Assembly (NCBI GenBank): GCA_963674625.2
Contig: CAXXXO010000004.1
Location: 248,001-312,000 of the forward strand
DNA: 64,000 bases
DNA from: JALHFZ01 sp963674625
Lineage (GTDB): Bacteria; Synergistota; Synergistia; Synergistales; Aminobacteriaceae
Direction of reading: 5' to 3'
This document shows positions 31,877-39,315 of this stretch, one piece after another. The notes under the pieces are model-generated. The model worked only from the letters and a program-made list of their open reading frames with translations. It had not been told where the DNA came from and did not search any database. Position numbers and translations under genes: made by a program. How positions within the stretch are numbered: the stretch's first letter is position 1; each line of letters starts with the position of its first letter.

Positions 31877-33154
31877 CTACAGATCACTGATCGCCTTGAG
31901 GCTTATTTTTTCCTCATCCCGGCCGTCATAGTGCAGTTCAAGGGAAATTCTTCCGTTCACCCGGTATCCGATCCCTGCGGAATGATCTCCTTCTTCGCTG
32001 ATCCGCCACCAGGCGTAGGGAGCGTTCACGCCTCCCTCGAACCAGAAGCGGTACCATGTGACGCTCCCCGGATAGGCCTGCTCGACTCCCGCCATAATAT
32101 GCTTCCAGGGGCTCCATCGCACACCCCAGCGGCTTTCGAGGGAAAAATCGTTGGCCGACAGTATCCACTCGCCGTAGAGCTCCATGGTCAGCCCCGAAAA
32201 GGGAAGAAATTTCCTTCCCAGATGTAGCCCCACCTCGGGGTACTTCGTGTCGGACCCTGCATAGGCCGCAACCCAGGCGCGGATAGTATACCGCGGGCTT
32301 TCCACCGTCGCGTTCGCGGGGGCGATCTCCGCAGGCTGAAAATTTACCTCCACCCCGGCCCGGGCATTCCCCACGGTGTTGGAGTCAAGCAATTTCTCCT
32401 CGGCCAGGGCTTCGATCCTCTTCCTGTTTGCCGCGGCCCATTCAATGGGAAGTCCCACAACGGGGGCAAGGGTCAGGAGCATATTCTCCCGCAGATCCGA
32501 CCGGAGCATCACCGGAAGGGAGGAGGAGTAGACTTTCGGTACCACCGTGAGGACCAGGGGCGGCTTCGGGACGAAAGAAACCTGAAGAATACGCCTGCCG
32601 TCCTGCAGTCTCACGAGAAGTCCCGGGGTCCAGCCCGGAACCTGTGCCGCTGCGACCGAGGCGATTGCGTCCCGGAGAGGAAGGTCGGCCCAGGCGAGGG
32701 CATCGAGGGGAAGGAGAAGAAGAAGCTCCCCGATTTTCTTTTCAAGCCCTGCGGCATCCTCTAGAAACCAGGAACCGACAGGAGGGGAAAGCTGGGGAGG
32801 AGCGATCTCCACAACCCATGGAATTTTTTCTCCGGGCCGGAGACGGAGGATGACATCTCCGCCGTCCCGGACCGTTTCAACCACGGCATAACCTGTGAAA
32901 ACCCTCTCGGAGACCAGGGAAAGAAGGGAGAGGGCTTTCTGTCCGGCAGCTTCGTTCCCCCCCGAGACTATCTCCGACCAGACGGTTTCCGCGCTCCGCT
33001 CCATCCGTTCCCTCAGCCAGGAGGGAACCCCCTCCACCTTCACTCCCGCCCGGGCGGGAAAGGGAAAAAGCAGGGCCGCGGCGAGGAGTATGCCCGCCGC
33101 AGCCCCTATGAAGGTTCTTTTTGTCCTGCCTTCCGGAAGAGGAATTCCGTCCAC
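31877..33154 (-). CDS. Envelope protein of unknown function, probably partly beta-barrel
   Basis: A 425-residue exported protein with a signal peptide at residues 14-36 (GAAAGILLAAALLFPFPARA). The first half (40-220) is mixed alpha/beta with an Ala/Leu-rich region. From about 225 to the end it alternates as amphipathic strands rich in aromatics (SLESRWGVRWSPWKHIMAGV, VTWYRFWFEGGVNAPYAWWR), as in a small outer-membrane barrel, though the last residue is Leu, not Phe. It lies between bamA and lpxD, the place Skp/OmpH holds in many diderms, but shows no Skp-like coiled coil. I do not recognise the family. Confidence 0.75.
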   Translation of the reverse strand: MDGIPLPEGRTKRTFIGAAAGILLAAALLFPFPARAGVKVEGVPSWLRERMERSAETVWSEIVSGGNEAAGQKALSLLSLVSERVFTGYAVVETVRDGGDVILRLRPGEKIPWVVEIAPPQLSPPVGSWFLEDAAGLEKKIGELLLLLPLDALAWADLPLRDAIASVAAAQVPGWTPGLLVRLQDGRRILQVSFVPKPPLVLTVVPKVYSSSLPVMLRSDLRENMLLTLAPVVGLPIEWAAANRKRIEALAEEKLLDSNTVGNARAGVEVNFQPAEIAPANATVESPRYTIRAWVAAYAGSDTKYPEVGLHLGRKFLPFSGLTMELYGEWILSANDFSLESRWGVRWSPWKHIMAGVEQAYPGSVTWYRFWFEGGVNAPYAWWRISEEGDHSAGIGYRVNGRISLELHYDGRDEEKISLKAISDL

Positions 33155-33166
33155 GCCCCTCCTCCT

Positions 33167-34921
33167 CTAGAACATCTCTCCAAAACCGAAGTGTGTGCGG
33201 GATTCCCTTTCGCCGGTGGCGTGGTCGAGGCGGAAATTCCCCAGGGGGGTCTTCACCCGGACTCCGATGCCCCAGGCGTCATGCAGGTCGGACAGGCTGA
33301 AGGAACCGCCGTTCGTGTCGAAGGGGCTTTTCCAGGCGTTTCCAGCGTCGTAGAAGAGCACAAGACCGAAAGCCTTTTCGATGGGAACCCGGAGTTCGAA
33401 GTTCGCGAGGAGCATCTCCGTCCCCTCGTATTCTCCGCCGTCGTACCCCCGAAGGGTGCTCGAACCGCCGAGAGAGTAGAGGCTCGCCGTGGGAACTTCG
33501 CCTGATGAGAAGCCCACCCGCAGACGGGCGGCAAAAATCGCCGGGTTGTCCTCGTCGCCGAGGCGGCTGTCGAAGAAGTCCCCAAGTCCCTTCAGAGGAA
33601 GGTACCAGCGGCCCTGCAGCCAGTATTTCGTGTAGCTGTACTCCCCGCCCAATGCCTCCAGGGCGTGCTCCACGTTGAGGTCGATGATGTCCCCCTTCGA
33701 ATAGCTCAGGTAGGGGTCCGTGTTGTTCCGGCTCACCGAGCCTACTAGAGCGAAGATCTTTCCCTTCGTCAGCTCGTCCTCCACGCCGGGGTAGGCCTGT
33801 TCGCGGAAGTTGAAGGCGTCCACGTCCTTCCAGTCGAGGGTCAGGAACCAGCTGTACTTCTCGTCCCGGCCGAACTTCCTTCCCGCTCCGATGTAGATGT
33901 TCTTCACGTCGTCGTCGTACCGGAGCAGCTTGACGCCCTTCCGGTAGTAGAAGCGATCCTCCCACTTCCGTTTGGAGAAGCCGACCTTCCATGCGTAGTA
34001 CTTCGAGTCCATGTAGGGCTCGGTGTAGGAGATCCAGTACTGCTCGTTGTCCCCCGTCTCGAAGCCCACCTCGCCGATCCGTCCCAGCCCCTTCCAGTTC
34101 GTGTCCGTATAGGTAAGTCCTCCCGACCAGCCGCTTTCTGTTCCGTGGCTCACCGAGAGGCCGACTTTGCCGGTCTTCTGCTCGGAGACAGTGAGGATGA
34201 TATCCGTCTCCTCGGGGTTCTCGGAGGGTTCGAAGCCCACGTTCACGTCCTCGAAGAAACCCTTGCTCTGGAGCTTGTTGATGGAATGCCGGAGGATGGT
34301 GGCGTTGAAGGGGTCGCCCTTCTTCAGCTTGATCTCCCGTTCGATGACGTAGGTCTTCGTCCGCTTGTTTCCCTGGATGATGATATTCCCCACCCGGGGC
34401 TCAATGATCTTCACCTCGACCTTTCCTTCGGCCACCTGGACGTCGGCTATCTTGACCATCACATAGCCGTCCTTCTGGTACTTTTCCTGAATACGGTCGA
34501 GGTCATGCCTGAAGAAGACCCGGTTGAAGACGTTTCCCGGCACTGTGAAGACGACCTTCAGCAATTCTTCATCCGTATAGATGTTGTTTCCCGAAAAAGT
34601 GATGGACTGCACAACCGGGTTTTCAGTCACCATGAAGGTGACCGCCGCGCCTTGGGCGACACTGGAAAGATTGATGTCCACGAAGGAGAAGAAGCCGAGA
34701 TTGTAAATGGCCTCCACATCGTTCTGAAGCTGTTCCCTGTTCAGAGGTTCCCCGACCTTCGTCCGGATCACCGACAGAATATGATCTGCCACCACATGCT
34801 CATTTCCCTCTACGTTCACAGCCGACACCAGCGGTTCGGCGGCCATGGACGGGGAAACAAGCATCAGGCAGAAAAGAATGGCGATGGCGCCCCAACCGGC
34901 TTTTTTGTACATTTCTTTCAC
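33167..34921 (-). CDS. bamA: Outer-membrane assembly factor BamA (Omp85)
   Basis: Core of the BAM complex, inserting beta-barrel proteins into the outer membrane. About 584 residues: signal peptide to about 28, three POTRA domains (from EPLVSAVNVEGNEHV; from VVQSITFSGNNIYTDEEL; from RVGNIIIQGNKRTKTYVIE), then a 16-strand barrel with YSLGGSSTLRGYDGGEY (the VRGF/Y-type lid-lock motif) and C-terminal HFGFGEMF. Three rather than five POTRAs is shorter than in Proteobacteria. GTG 34921 is chosen for AAGGAG 9 nt upstream; ATG 34912 lies too far from it. A GTG at 34963 overlapping the upstream stop as GTGA would give an unusually long signal n-region. Confidence 0.96.
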   Translation of the reverse strand: MKEMYKKAGWGAIAILFCLMLVSPSMAAEPLVSAVNVEGNEHVVADHILSVIRTKVGEPLNREQLQNDVEAIYNLGFFSFVDINLSSVAQGAAVTFMVTENPVVQSITFSGNNIYTDEELLKVVFTVPGNVFNRVFFRHDLDRIQEKYQKDGYVMVKIADVQVAEGKVEVKIIEPRVGNIIIQGNKRTKTYVIEREIKLKKGDPFNATILRHSINKLQSKGFFEDVNVGFEPSENPEETDIILTVSEQKTGKVGLSVSHGTESGWSGGLTYTDTNWKGLGRIGEVGFETGDNEQYWISYTEPYMDSKYYAWKVGFSKRKWEDRFYYRKGVKLLRYDDDVKNIYIGAGRKFGRDEKYSWFLTLDWKDVDAFNFREQAYPGVEDELTKGKIFALVGSVSRNNTDPYLSYSKGDIIDLNVEHALEALGGEYSYTKYWLQGRWYLPLKGLGDFFDSRLGDEDNPAIFAARLRVGFSSGEVPTASLYSLGGSSTLRGYDGGEYEGTEMLLANFELRVPIEKAFGLVLFYDAGNAWKSPFDTNGGSFSLSDLHDAWGIGVRVKTPLGNFRLDHATGERESRTHFGFGEMF

Positions 34922-34959
34922 ACACGCTCTCTCCTTCCGGAAAATCCGAAATGGTTTTC

Positions 34960-35559
34960 TCACTTGTCGAACCGTATGGGAGATTCGCTTCCCCGAAGGG
35001 CGTTCTGCCCGATCTGCACGAGGGCGAGAATGGAATCCATTTCCCCCGTCCCTTCAGTACGCTGCCTCCCGAAAGGAAGGCTCTTTTTATCTGCTTCGGC
35101 GCTTTTTTCTCTCCCCGCCGCACCGCCTGACTGAGACGGGATTCCTCCCTGCTCCGCCGGGGAAACCGAAGGGTCTGCCCCGGAGAGGGCTGCGAGATTC
35201 GCCTCGCTCAGGTTCTTTCTCAGGGCGGACAGAAGGGCCTTCTCGTCGGAGGTCACCCATTCGAGGACCGGCTGCTCCGCAGCAACCTGAATGGAGGCCG
35301 GCTGAAGGGCTATGGGCGCAGCAACGCTGAGAAGAAGCAGCAGGCTCAGGCAGGAAACGCATACTGCCCTGACAGCCCTGCCGGCAGAAGGGACCGCCTC
35401 TCCATCCCGCTCCGCCCGGATCCACAGTTCTGATCTCGCTTCTTCAAGCTCCGCCTTCGCGCATTCCATATCGAGAAGGGCGTTCTTCCACGAACGGGCC
35501 GAACACGCCCGGGCACACCGGTCAAGCCAGCGGGAAATTCGGGCAATTTTTTTCTCCAT
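34960..35559 (-). CDS. Single-pass membrane protein, possible anti-sigma factor
   Basis: A 199-residue protein with about 60 charged, helix-forming cytoplasmic residues (MEKKIARISRWLDRCARACS, CAKAELEEARSELW), one membrane helix at about 64-85 (VCVSCLSLLLLLSVAAPIAL), and about 110 periplasmic residues of low complexity. It follows the sigma-factor gene by 55 bp and precedes bamA. That topology and position match sigma/anti-sigma pairs. No ZAS zinc motif or named anti-sigma domain is visible, so the role is inference. An alternative is a structural envelope protein. Confidence 0.65.
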   Translation of the reverse strand: MEKKIARISRWLDRCARACSARSWKNALLDMECAKAELEEARSELWIRAERDGEAVPSAGRAVRAVCVSCLSLLLLLSVAAPIALQPASIQVAAEQPVLEWVTSDEKALLSALRKNLSEANLAALSGADPSVSPAEQGGIPSQSGGAAGREKSAEADKKSLPFGRQRTEGTGEMDSILALVQIGQNALRGSESPIRFDK

Positions 35560-35614
35560 TGAAAGGTCCTCCAGGAAAGAACAGGGTTATATTCTGCATT
35601 ACCCTTATCCCCGT

Positions 35615-36304
35615 TCAGCCCCCATTAGTGGCATCGGCCCCCACACCCAGCCATTTTCTGAGCCGTGCGATCCCGTTCCGCTTGAGCCGGTAGACGTGGC
35701 TGATATCGATGCCCCTTTCCCTGGCGACGTCCTTCGCGTTTTTCCCCTCCACGAGCAGGGCCTGAACAATCTCTCCCTCCCGGGCAGGCAGACGCTTCAT
35801 CTCTTCAGAGACGGTGAGCAGGGTCTCGAAACCGTCTGAAGTAAAGGAATCCCGGCACGGAAGCGATTCATCCTCCATCGGAATGGGGGCCTTCTGTTCC
35901 GACCGCTGAAGGAAATTGAGCATCTGCCCTTTGATGCGGTAGAAACCGTAGGTCGTGAACTTCAGGTGCCGCTCCGGCTCGAAATTATCCACTGCCCGAA
36001 TGAGAGCGATCATCCCTTCCTGGATAAGATCCTGATAGGAGGAGGGATGGACATGAAACTTCCGGGCAAGCCAGAAAACGAGGGGGCGGTAGGCAATGAT
36101 CAGGGCATCACGGGCCCCGTCGTCCTTCTCTTCGGAGACTCTTCTCCAGAGTTCTTCCTCCTGCCCCGAGGAGAAGAAGGTTCTTTCACACCGGTCGGCT
36201 GACCGGACGGGCGATTCTCCCCGCATTTCGACGGGACGTTCGATTTCTTCACCGGAAGGGGGGCTTTCTTCCTCTTCCGGGAATGCCCTTTCCTCCTCTT
36301 TCAC
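35615..36304 (-). CDS. Sigma-70 family RNA polymerase sigma factor
   Basis: A 229-residue sigma factor with an acidic N-terminal tail (1-45), region 2 (about 50-130: DALIIAYRPLVFWLARKFHV, YQDLIQEGMIALIRAVDNFE, KFTTYGFYRIKGQML), a short linker and region 4 (about 175-220: AREGEIVQALLVEGKNAKDV, RERGIDISHVYRLKRNGIAR). Region 3 is reduced, so it is close to the SigH/ECF-border class. The start is GTG 36304. It heads the long envelope gene run and has a good promoter upstream, which suggests control of bamA and lipid A genes; the regulon cannot be read from the sequence. Confidence 0.9.
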   Translation of the reverse strand: MKEEERAFPEEEESPPSGEEIERPVEMRGESPVRSADRCERTFFSSGQEEELWRRVSEEKDDGARDALIIAYRPLVFWLARKFHVHPSSYQDLIQEGMIALIRAVDNFEPERHLKFTTYGFYRIKGQMLNFLQRSEQKAPIPMEDESLPCRDSFTSDGFETLLTVSEEMKRLPAREGEIVQALLVEGKNAKDVARERGIDISHVYRLKRNGIARLRKWLGVGADATNGG

Positions 36305-36335
36305 GGCAGGCCACTCCCTTTCGGAAACTTCGACA

Positions 36336-36364
36336 ATTCTACCAGCAAGAGGAATAGTTGTCTA
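36336..36364 (-). promoter_or_regulatory. Sigma-70-type promoter of the envelope operon
   Basis: The minus strand reads TAGACA (36364-36359), a 17-nt spacer, then TAGAAT (36341-36336). Each hexamer matches consensus at five of six positions with ideal spacing. The -35 box overlaps the stop codon of the histidine-phosphatase gene and the -10 box lies about 32 nt before the sigma-gene start. This is the last convincing promoter before about 25 kb of co-directional envelope genes. Confidence 0.65.
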
Positions 36365-37012
36365 AGCCGGAAAGCAAATTTTTCCGATTTCCTCTTCGGA
36401 AAGAAATGTGTGGAGTTCATCGTTGAGAAAAGAGAGGGAAGGCCCGCCTCTGCCGAGATCGACCCCGGTCAGAGACGCGTTCGAGATCTTCATGCGCCAG
36501 GCGGCCGAAGGGGGGATGTCGAGAAGGGCCACAAGGGCGGCCCGGATGATGCCGCCATGGCTCACCACTACGACCCGGCTTTCCTCCAGTGAACGGACTT
36601 CGTCCAGCACGGCAGTCACCCTCGGCAGAACTGCTGAAAACAGCTCTCCCCCCGGAGGCACGGAAGTGAAGGGGTCATCCCGCCACCGCCGGAACTCCTC
36701 CGGATTCTCCGCTTCAATTTCACGAAGGGTGCGGCTCTCCCAGTTTCCGAAGCACATTTCCGAGAGGCCCTCCCGAAGCTGGATGCCGCAATTCTGCCTC
36801 GGGGCGGCGATAATTTCGGCAGTCTCCGCAGCCCGAGCCAGAGGGCTCGAAAAAATTCTGAAATCCGCTCCGCCGAGGAGGCGAAGTGCCAGTCTCTCTG
36901 CCTGCCGGCGTCCCTCCTCGTTCAGTGGGATGTCGCTTTTTCCCTGGAACCGAAACTGACCGTTCCAGTCGGTTTTTCCATGGCGGACGAAAAGAATGCG
37001 TTTTCTGGACAT
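36362..37012 (-). CDS. Histidine phosphatase family protein (phosphoglycerate mutase-like)
   Basis: A 216-residue cytosolic histidine phosphatase. Catalytic motifs: LFVRHGKTDWNGQFRFQG (phosphorylated His with RHG), FSSPLARAAETAEII (Arg), LSEMCFGNWESR (Glu) and VVVVSHGGIIRAAL (second His). The size and GKSDIPLNEEGRRQAERLAL region resemble CobC/PhoE-type phosphatases more than true phosphoglycerate mutases; the substrate is unknown. ATG 37012 follows GGGAGGAAG. Separated from the tRNA operon by that operon's terminator. Confidence 0.88.
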   Translation of the reverse strand: MSRKRILFVRHGKTDWNGQFRFQGKSDIPLNEEGRRQAERLALRLLGGADFRIFSSPLARAAETAEIIAAPRQNCGIQLREGLSEMCFGNWESRTLREIEAENPEEFRRWRDDPFTSVPPGGELFSAVLPRVTAVLDEVRSLEESRVVVVSHGGIIRAALVALLDIPPSAAWRMKISNASLTGVDLGRGGPSLSFLNDELHTFLSEEEIGKICFPA

Positions 37013-37062
37013 GGCCCATCTTCCTCCCGATAAAGCGCCTCTGCCTGCGCTTTCGAATCATG

Positions 37063-37103
37063 AAAAAGTCCGGAACACGGAAAAACCGCGTTCCGGACTT
37101 TTG
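37063..37103 (-). terminator. Intrinsic terminator of the tRNA operon
   Basis: A 13-bp stem AAAAGTCCGGAAC (37064-37076) / GTTCCGGACTTTT (37090-37102) followed by Ts on the minus strand. It lies 10 bp beyond the 3' end of tRNA-Thr. The symmetric T and A tracts make it potentially bidirectional. Confidence 0.9.
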
Positions 37104-37112
37104 GAATTACCA

Positions 37113-37188
37113 TGGAGCCGGTGTCCAGACTTGAACTGGAGACCTGCGCATTACGAGTGCGCTGCTCTGCCAACTGAGCTACACCGGC
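37113..37188 (-). tRNA. tRNA-Thr (anticodon CGT)
   Basis: A 76-nt cloverleaf on the minus strand. The acceptor GCCGGTG pairs with CACCGGC, followed by discriminator T and an encoded CCA. The D-arm region is GCTCAGTTGGCAGAGC, the anticodon loop ACTCGTAAT gives CGT, and the T-arm holds GTTCAAGTC. It is the third and last tRNA of the operon. Confidence 0.96.
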
Positions 37189-37204
37189 GCGGCAATAAAA
37201 AAAT

Positions 37205-37280
37205 TGGCGGTCCCAACGGGATTCGAACCCGTGTCACAGCCTTGAAAGGGCTGTGTCCTAGGCCACTGGACGATGGGACC
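37205..37280 (-). tRNA. tRNA-Glu (anticodon TTC)
   Basis: A 76-nt cloverleaf with encoded CCA. The acceptor GGTCCCA pairs with TGGGACC, the anticodon stem CACAGCC/GGCTGTG encloses loop with TTC, and the T-loop is GTTCGAATC. The 5' GGTCCCATCGTC start is typical of bacterial tRNA-Glu. Middle gene of the Lys-Glu-Thr operon. Confidence 0.96.
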
Positions 37281-37288
37281 GCAATAAC

Positions 37289-37364
37289 TGGTGAGCCGTG
37301 TGGGGGTCGAACCCACGACACCCGGATTAAAAGTCCGGTGCTCTGCCATCTGAGCTAACGGCTC
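37289..37364 (-). tRNA. tRNA-Lys (anticodon TTT)
   Basis: A 76-nt cloverleaf with encoded CCA. The acceptor GAGCCGT pairs with ACGGCTC, the anticodon stem CCGGA/TCCGG encloses ACTTTTAAT with anticodon TTT, and the T-arm reads GTGGGTTCGACCCCCAC. First gene of the operon. A 17-bp stretch (37330-37346) covering part of its anticodon and D arms recurs with one mismatch at 37485-37501. Confidence 0.96.
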
Positions 37365-37390
37365 GACTATTCCAGCGTGCGCAAGTGATT

Positions 37391-37418
37391 ATTTTACACA
37401 AAAATCAGGAGACGTCAA
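37391..37418 (-). promoter_or_regulatory. Promoter of the tRNA operon
   Basis: The minus strand reads TTGACG (37418-37413), a 16-nt spacer, and TAAAAT (37396-37391), placing initiation roughly 20 nt before tRNA-Lys. Both hexamers differ from consensus at one base. Confidence 0.75.
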
Positions 37419-37484
37419 GGGAAGGAGCAAATATTGCCTGAAAGACTTGCTCTCATGCTCCAGTGTGAATGCTTCAAAAAACGC

Positions 37485-37501
37485 AAAGTCCGATGCTCTG
37501 C
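37485..37501 (+). repeat. 17-bp near-copy of tRNA-Lys anticodon region (candidate att remnant)
   Basis: AAAGTCCGATGCTCTGC here matches AAAGTCCGGTGCTCTGC at 37330-37346 inside tRNA-Lys, 16 of 17 bases in the same orientation. It lies 50 bp before the start codon of the recombinase remnant. Integrases of the tyrosine family commonly use tRNA anticodon or T-arm sequence as core attachment site, so this is a plausible att half-site. Confidence 0.5.
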
Positions 37502-37550
37502 ATTTCCCACCTCCGAAAAATGCTGCTCAAACATTAAAGGAGGGGACGTC

Positions 37551-37944
37551 ATGGAAACAGGCGCAGTTATTGAAATTCGCCGTCATCTGTCCCAGACATG
37601 GGAAGAGGGAATATCCCGTTTTCTCTCATGGGAAAGGGCACAGGGAGCCGCAGGACGCACCCTTTCAGACTATAGAGATAATAAATCTCACCCTGTTCTT
37701 ACACCGCTTCCCTATGGCATGGTCTCCATCGTGCCGAAAATGCCTGGCGGAATTCCTATCGCAGGAAGACATAGCAGCTTCGGCCCACAATATGAGGCTG
37801 AAATACCTGAAACCCTTCTTCGAATTCATCGCGAGGGAAGGAGTCTTCTCCGAATCACTCGCCGCAGAATTCAAGTATCGCCAGAGGGAAGCTCAAAGTA
37901 TACTAATAAAGTATGGCATGAGTTTTCTCCTGCCATACCAATAA
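37551..37944 (+). pseudogene. Frameshifted, truncated tyrosine recombinase (integrase N-terminal part)
   Basis: The start ATG 37551 has an excellent AAAGGAGG Shine-Dalgarno. The first frame reads about 43 residues like an integrase core-binding domain (GISRFLSWERAQGAAGRTLS, then DYRD), then fails near 37677-37681. In the next frame (one extra base) the domain continues: INLTLFLHRF, KCLAEFLSQEDIAASAHNMR, LKYLKPFFEFIAREGVFSES, ending at a stop at 37942. No catalytic Arg-His-Arg-Tyr domain is found anywhere downstream. It is therefore a dead fragment with one frameshift and loss of the catalytic half, next to tRNA genes. Confidence 0.6.
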
Positions 37945-38559
37945 ATGGTTCTCTTAATGATGAGAGAACCTTGATCTTTTCCCATTCATCTTCTTCGAAG
38001 ATGATGAAAAGATCAGCAGCAACACGGCCTTCCCGGGAATTAAAGGACACTGAAAAAGATATTACAATGAGACGGGTTTCACTGAAGGTGCATTTCATGA
38101 AGTAAAGGAAGAAACTGAAGGAGTGCATGGTTTTATAGGGTCGGTTCGATGAATCCTTTGAGAAATCGCCCATTGTTCAGGAGCCGGACCAATTGAAATT
38201 CAGCCTATATGAATTTGGAAAACCGATTCAATTATCGAGATTCAAAAAAAGGAGACCTGTTTCCAAATCTGACTAAAACAGACTCAAAAAGGCTAGAAAT
38301 ACCGGAAACTATTTGGACGGACATTTTGGTCCGCGATCTTATTTTTCCAAGCGAATTCCTATCGATTTCTAAACAACTCGCGCAGGATAATTCATACCTC
38401 AGCGCAGATTAACCGCTACTCCAAGAAGCGTTTAACCATTGTCACAACATTGCTTCACGCGACGTATCCATGCCGCAGATTCTTCTGCGAATTTTTTTTC
38501 TATAATTTCCCACTGAACTTAAGTCCATTAATTCCCAGCAGTATTTTTTGGAGCAGCCC
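37945..38559. other. AT-richer intergenic region with palindromes and no supportable gene
   Basis: About 615 bp with no coding signal I can support. It holds a perfect 8-bp inverted repeat GGTTCTCT (37947-37954) / AGAGAACC (37963-37970), immediately followed by a 42-bp near-palindrome at 37973-38014 whose arms are GATCTTTTC ... GAAAAGATC outside and CATCTTC ... GAAGATG inside. Base composition is visibly lower in GC than both sides, consistent with acquired DNA. A 67-codon frame at 38209-38412 has no Shine-Dalgarno or recognisable product. Confidence 0.6.
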
Positions 38560-39108
38560 TTACTTCCTGTACTTCCATTTATCTTTGGCCCAGAATTCAC
38601 CGCTTACCCCGTATTTATCATCGTCAAGGTATACGCCTCCAATATTTATACTGTACCTTGATCCGCCAAATAATCCTTCGATTACAAGCTCCAAAACATT
38701 CCTCTCCGCTTTCACGACTCTGGTATCGTAGGTCCTGCCGAATATGTCCCTTATGATAATGCTCTCGTTTTTATCCCAGCGTATGTTATTGCCGTAATGT
38801 TTTCCTGGATTACCCGGTCTTCCGGGATATCCAGGATATGGAGGATAACCGTACCCATCCGGGTACCCGAATACCACCAACAGATTGCCTCCCTGAAAGT
38901 ACCTTATTTCACGGATCACTACGCTGTCTTTTTCTTCCTGCTTAAGCTGTTTCTCATGACCTGCCGGACCACTCTGCTGGCTCTGCTTTGGCATATCTTT
39001 TTTCTTGGGAGCAGCAATAGCCGTGCCGGACATAAAAAGAAATACAGCAAGAAATACAGCCGTAAGGGAAACTATCTTTTTTGCTCTCTGAAAGTGCCCA
39101 GATGTCAT
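38560..39108 (-). CDS. Secreted Pro/Gly-rich protein of unknown function
   Basis: A 182-residue exported protein. Signal peptide at about 1-31 (KKIVSLTAVFLAVFLFMSGT then AIAA), a Lys/Gln-rich linker (KKKDMPKQSQQSG), VIREIRYFQGGNLLVVFGYP, a short tyrosine/proline/glycine tract (GYPPYPGYPGRPGNPGKHYG), then a beta-rich C-terminal part. ATG 39108 is chosen for GGAGGG 8 nt upstream; an upstream in-frame start would bury the signal peptide. Codon use and GC are lower than in neighbours, so recent acquisition is likely. No family recognised. Confidence 0.7.
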   Translation of the reverse strand: MTSGHFQRAKKIVSLTAVFLAVFLFMSGTAIAAPKKKDMPKQSQQSGPAGHEKQLKQEEKDSVVIREIRYFQGGNLLVVFGYPDGYGYPPYPGYPGRPGNPGKHYGNNIRWDKNESIIIRDIFGRTYDTRVVKAERNVLELVIEGLFGGSRYSINIGGVYLDDDKYGVSGEFWAKDKWKYRK

Positions 39109-39135
39109 ATATATCCCTCCAGCGATTTTTCTTTC

Positions 39136-39164
39136 ATTATAAAAGGTGTAAATCATTATTATAA
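39136..39164 (-). promoter_or_regulatory. AT-rich promoter region of the 38560-39108 gene
   Basis: Minus-strand TATAAT occurs at 39141-39136, about 28 nt before the start codon, and again at 39163-39158. No good -35 box stands at the right distance from either (best TTATAA at 39164-39159). Promoter assignment rests on the perfect -10 box. Confidence 0.4.
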
Positions 39165-39315
39165 CATATAAATAAATGCTCTGCCTGGCAACGATGGACA
39201 TGACAGGGAAGGGAGAAGGATTGCCTGAAAAAATCCTTCTCATCCTTTTGTCCGGCGAGCCTGATCACAGGGAAAGAGCATGCCGGCTGCTGAAAATATA
39301 ATCCCAGGAAAATTG

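Noticed and set aside
38209..38412. 67-codon ORF in the AT-rich island
   Set aside because: No translation signal, domain or codon pattern; length expected by chance in AT-richer DNA.
39213..39241. GAGAAGGATT / AATCCTTCTC hairpin between argH and the low-GC gene
   Set aside because: A perfect 10-bp stem, but no T-run follows it on the minus strand where argH transcription arrives, so termination is not supported.
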